Positions 61,934-64,000 of a DNA stretch of 64,000 nt are shown here, piece by piece. Under the pieces are notes generated by a model. That model did no database searches, was not told where the DNA came from, and saw only the letters and a program-made list of their open reading frames with translations. This DNA comes from Gammaproteobacteria bacterium (GTDB lineage: Bacteria; Pseudomonadota; Gammaproteobacteria; SURF-13). The stretch covers positions 62,001 through 126,000 of the forward strand of contig JAUXUQ010000010.1 in assembly GCA_030680605.1 (NCBI GenBank), in the 5' to 3' direction. Position 1 is the first letter of the stretch. The number at the start of each line of letters is the position of its first letter. A program made the translations under genes and the position numbers.

Positions 61934-62471
61934 GCTGCTATTGCTGAAAAGCAGCAGGTAAGCCAAAATAGCCGTTTGGGTTCGAAATCGCCCATGCTTA
62001 GTAGCGGGCACCCGAAACGCCTCCGCAAACAGGCCAACGCCCCCGGGCCGGGTTACCTAAGGAACCAGGTGCCGGGGAATTTTTTGCCACGCAGCAGTCT
62101 CCGTAGCGCGGGTGTATACCGCCACAGATGCGTGTGTGCAGGGGCGCAGACCCCGAACAGATTCAGTATTGAGAGTTGTGAGGTGAGTGCCATGAGCAAG
62201 CCAGTCGTGTCGGGCGGTATCTCGGCAAGATCATGATTATAAAGGGTATTACACAGCACCCAGGCAAGACCTGCGTGACCACGACAGGTGCGGGCCACTG
62301 CCTTGGGTACTACACCCGCAGGGATTACCTCCGCTTGCGCTCACTCAGTTGTTGAGGGTCTGCCATCTGTTGCCGTCTGCCTCCGGCGTTATTCAAGTAG
62401 CCCGAGTCGATGTGGCCGCTGCATATTCCGCAGACCATTAAGGAATTTTATTTTAATTTTAGGAGACAACA
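61934..62471. other. 538-bp gap before tkt
   Basis: No supported gene. Open frames on the plus strand (61976-62236) and minus strand (62053-62298) have no recognisable domain. The distance suggests a long tkt leader or a lost gene. A two-part hairpin is at 62259-62307. Searches by eye for 6S RNA, SRP RNA and known riboswitch cores were negative. The last 70 bp are AT-rich and hold AGGAG for tkt. Confidence 0.55.
62259..62307 (+). promoter_or_regulatory. Candidate structured RNA in the tkt upstream region
   Basis: CCCAGGCA (62259-62266) pairs with TGCCTTGGG (62299-62307, one bulge) and encloses ACCTGCGT (62269-62276) paired with ACG-A-CAGGT (62281-62289) around GACC. About 165 nt before the tkt ATG. 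No known riboswitch class recognised. Confidence 0.25.
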
Positions 62472-64000
62472 ATGCCCTCTCGTAGAGAGTTAGCAAACGC
62501 AATTCGCGTGCTGTCGATGGATGCCGTGGAAAAGGCAAAGTCCGGTCACCCGGGCATGCCGATGGGCATGGCCGATATTGCCGAGGTGCTGTGGAACGAT
62601 TTTCTGCAGCATAATCCCGCCAATCCCAAGTGGGCGGACCGGGACCGCTTTGTGCTGTCAAACGGCCACGGCTCAATGCTGCTGTATTCGATGCTGCATC
62701 TGACGGGTTATGACCTCCCCATGGAGGAGATTCAGCGTTTCCGTCAACTCCATTCCAAGACGCCGGGCCATCCGGAATATGGTTATGCCCCAGGCATAGA
62801 GACCACCACCGGCCCACTCGGCCAGGGTATTACCAACGCTGTGGGTATGGCGATCGCCGAAAAGTTGCTTGCCGGGCAATTTAATCGCGATGGTCACCAC
62901 GTCATTGATCACTATACCTACGTGTTCCTCGGTGACGGCTGTTTGATGGAAGGTATTTCGCATGAGGCCTGCTCGCTCGCGGGCACACTGGGTCTTGGCA
63001 AGCTCATCGCGTTTTACGACGACAACGGCATTTCCATCGACGGCCATGTCGAAGGCTGGTTTACCGACGATACCCCGAAGCGTTTCGAGGCCTATGGCTG
63101 GCACGTGGTGCCGGGCGTGGACGGGCACAATGCCGATGCGGTGAAGAAGGCGATACTTGAGGCGCGCTCGGTAAATGACAAGCCGTCGATGATCTGTTGC
63201 AAGACCGTGATCGGCTTCGGTGCACCGAACCTGTGTGGTAGTCACGATTGCCACGGCGCTGCACTGGGTGAAAAAGAGATTGCTGCCACGCGCGAAAATC
63301 TGGGCTGGAAGCACGAGCCGTTTGTAATGCCGGACGAGTATTATCAGGGTTTTGATGCGCGCGCCAGGGGCGCCAGGGCGGAAGCCGACTGGGACCAGCG
63401 GTTTGCTGCCTATCAGAAGGCCCATCCGGAGCTGGCCGGCGAACTGGAGCGGCGTCTGCGCGGCGAACTGCCCGCCGACTGGGCGGAAAAATCTGCGGCC
63501 TTTGTCAATGCCGTTGCGGAGAAGGGCGAAACCATCGCCTCGCGCAAGGCCTCGCAGAATACGCTGAACGGGTTTGGTCCGCTGCTGCCAGAGCTGCTCG
63601 GCGGCTCGGCAGATCTGGCGGGCTCCAATCTCACGCTCTGGAAGGACTCCAAGGGCATCAGCAGCACCGTCTCCGATGGTAACTACATCTACTACGGCGT
63701 GCGCGAATTTGGCATGTCGGCGATCATGAACGGTATCACGCTGCATGGCGGATTTATCCCCTACGGTGCGACCTTCCTCATGTTCTCCGAATACGCCCGC
63801 AACGCACTGCGGATGGCGGCACTGATGAAGCAGCGTTCGATTTTTGTCTATACGCACGACTCCATCGGCCTCGGCGAAGACGGCCCCACCCATCAGCCGG
63901 TGGAACAGACCGCGACCTTGCGCCTGATTCCGAACATGCAGGTGTGGCGTCCGTGCGACGCGGTGGAGTCCGCCGTCGCCTGGAAGGCTGCCATCGAACA
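62472..64000 (+). CDS. tkt: Transketolase (partial, runs off the window)
   Basis: TPP enzyme that moves two-carbon units in the pentose phosphate and Calvin cycles. 509 residues are visible, beginning [110 protein letters not shown] (TPP/Mg) and the second domain [29 protein letters not shown] and [19 protein letters not shown] are present; the C-terminal domain lies beyond 64000. AGGAG is 6 nt upstream of the ATG. Confidence 0.97.
   Translation, partial: MPSRRELANAIRVLSMDAVEKAKSGHPGMPMGMADIAEVLWNDFLQHNPANPKWADRDRFVLSNGHGSMLLYSMLHLTGYDLPMEEIQRFRQLHSKTPGHPEYGYAPGIETTTGPLGQGITNAVGMAIAEKLLAGQFNRDGHHVIDHYTYVFLGDGCLMEGISHEACSLAGTLGLGKLIAFYDDNGISIDGHVEGWFTDDTPKRFEAYGWHVVPGVDGHNADAVKKAILEARSVNDKPSMICCKTVIGFGAPNLCGSHDCHGAALGEKEIAATRENLGWKHEPFVMPDEYYQGFDARARGARAEADWDQRFAAYQKAHPELAGELERRLRGELPADWAEKSAAFVNAVAEKGETIASRKASQNTLNGFGPLLPELLGGSADLAGSNLTLWKDSKGISSTVSDGNYIYYGVREFGMSAIMNGITLHGGFIPYGATFLMFSEYARNALRMAALMKQRSIFVYTHDSIGLGEDGPTHQPVEQTATLRLIPNMQVWRPCDAVESAVAWKAAIE

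Noticed and set aside
61976-62298. Short frames on both strands in the gap before tkt
   Set aside because: No recognisable domain, no ribosome-binding site; kept as an unannotated gap.
62404-62422. 15-mer GATGTGGCCGCTGCA shared with the 3' end of the yajL-like gene near 21733
   Set aside because: Flanks do not match and no further similarity extends from it; taken as chance.

Overview
The window is about 64 kb of dense, mostly GC-rich (roughly 55-65 %) chromosomal DNA from a gammaproteobacterium. Evidence for this includes gene orders typical of the class (yibN-grxC-secB-gpsA; hslVU-DUF971-ubiE-ubiJ-ubiB; lptM-lysA; gpmI-envC-ctpA; rpsU-yqeY-dnaG-rpoD-tRNA; glyQ-glyS-[gmhB]-plsC), a ubiquinone pathway, a classical NtrBC/glnA regulon, a porin and LptM. 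A SoxX/SoxA-like cytochrome c beside a Tat-exported metallophosphoesterase suggests a respiratory, possibly sulfur-oxidising relative of the Chromatiales, but genus cannot be fixed from the sequence alone.

Layout. 1-4.1 kb: tail of an unidentified gene, an outer-membrane porin, an EAL-GGDEF protein and phoB with a likely Pho box. 4.1-12.6 kb: typA, a VIT1/CCC1-type transporter, xseB-ispA-dxs-queD, a retropepsin-like protease and a glutamine amidotransferase, then a cold-shock gene with a long leader. 12.9-19.9 kb: lptM-lysA, hslVU, DUF971 and ubiEJB. 20-21.6 kb: an AT-rich three-gene island (TIGR04255-like protein, unknown protein, HEPN protein). 21.7-26.4 kb (minus strand): yajL-like, ctpA, envC, gpmI. 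26.5-30.4 kb: rhodanese, grxC, secB, gpsA and three small envelope genes. 30.4-33.6 kb: a lysine-rich miniprotein, trmL, class 1 pyrD, a frame-disrupted secreted protein and purU. 33.7-40.8 kb: ntrC-ntrB, a DUF4124 protein, bactofilin, an M23 peptidase, glnA and an unknown gene. 41-46.3 kb: glyQS, a gmhB relic, plsC, a duplicated tsaD tail and tsaD. 46.4-52.4 kb: rpsU, yqeY, dnaG, rpoD, tRNA(CAU), rimO. 52.6-54.2 kb: the phosphoesterase/cytochrome pair. 54.3-61.2 kb (minus): bioA, a receiver-GGDEF-EAL protein, metF-ahcY-metK. 61.4-64 kb: a thioredoxin-like protein and the start of tkt.

How it fits together. The nitrogen circuit is unusually legible: NtrB/NtrC are encoded here, two NtrC boxes 30 bp apart lie upstream of a sigma-54-type promoter for glnA, and a third NtrC box with another sigma-54-type promoter precedes ntrB. 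The metK-ahcY-metF operon makes and recycles S-adenosylmethionine. ispA-dxs feed isoprenoids, which ubiEJB use in quinone synthesis. envC, ctpA, the M23 peptidase and bactofilin act on the cell wall.

Unusual features are: (1) the AT-rich TIGR04255/HEPN operon, the best candidate for an undescribed defence or toxin-antitoxin-like module; (2) the Tat metallophosphoesterase with a GEHD instead of GNHD motif, paired with a c-type cytochrome; (3) small palindromic or MITE-like elements, including one translated in frame inside dxs, one whose end supplies the ubiJ ribosome-binding site, and one hairpin that would cover the pyrD ribosome-binding site; (4) gene decay scars (gmhB, tsaD tail, and a 7-T slippery run in a secreted protein gene). 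No CRISPR array, rRNA operon, integrase or complete insertion sequence was seen.
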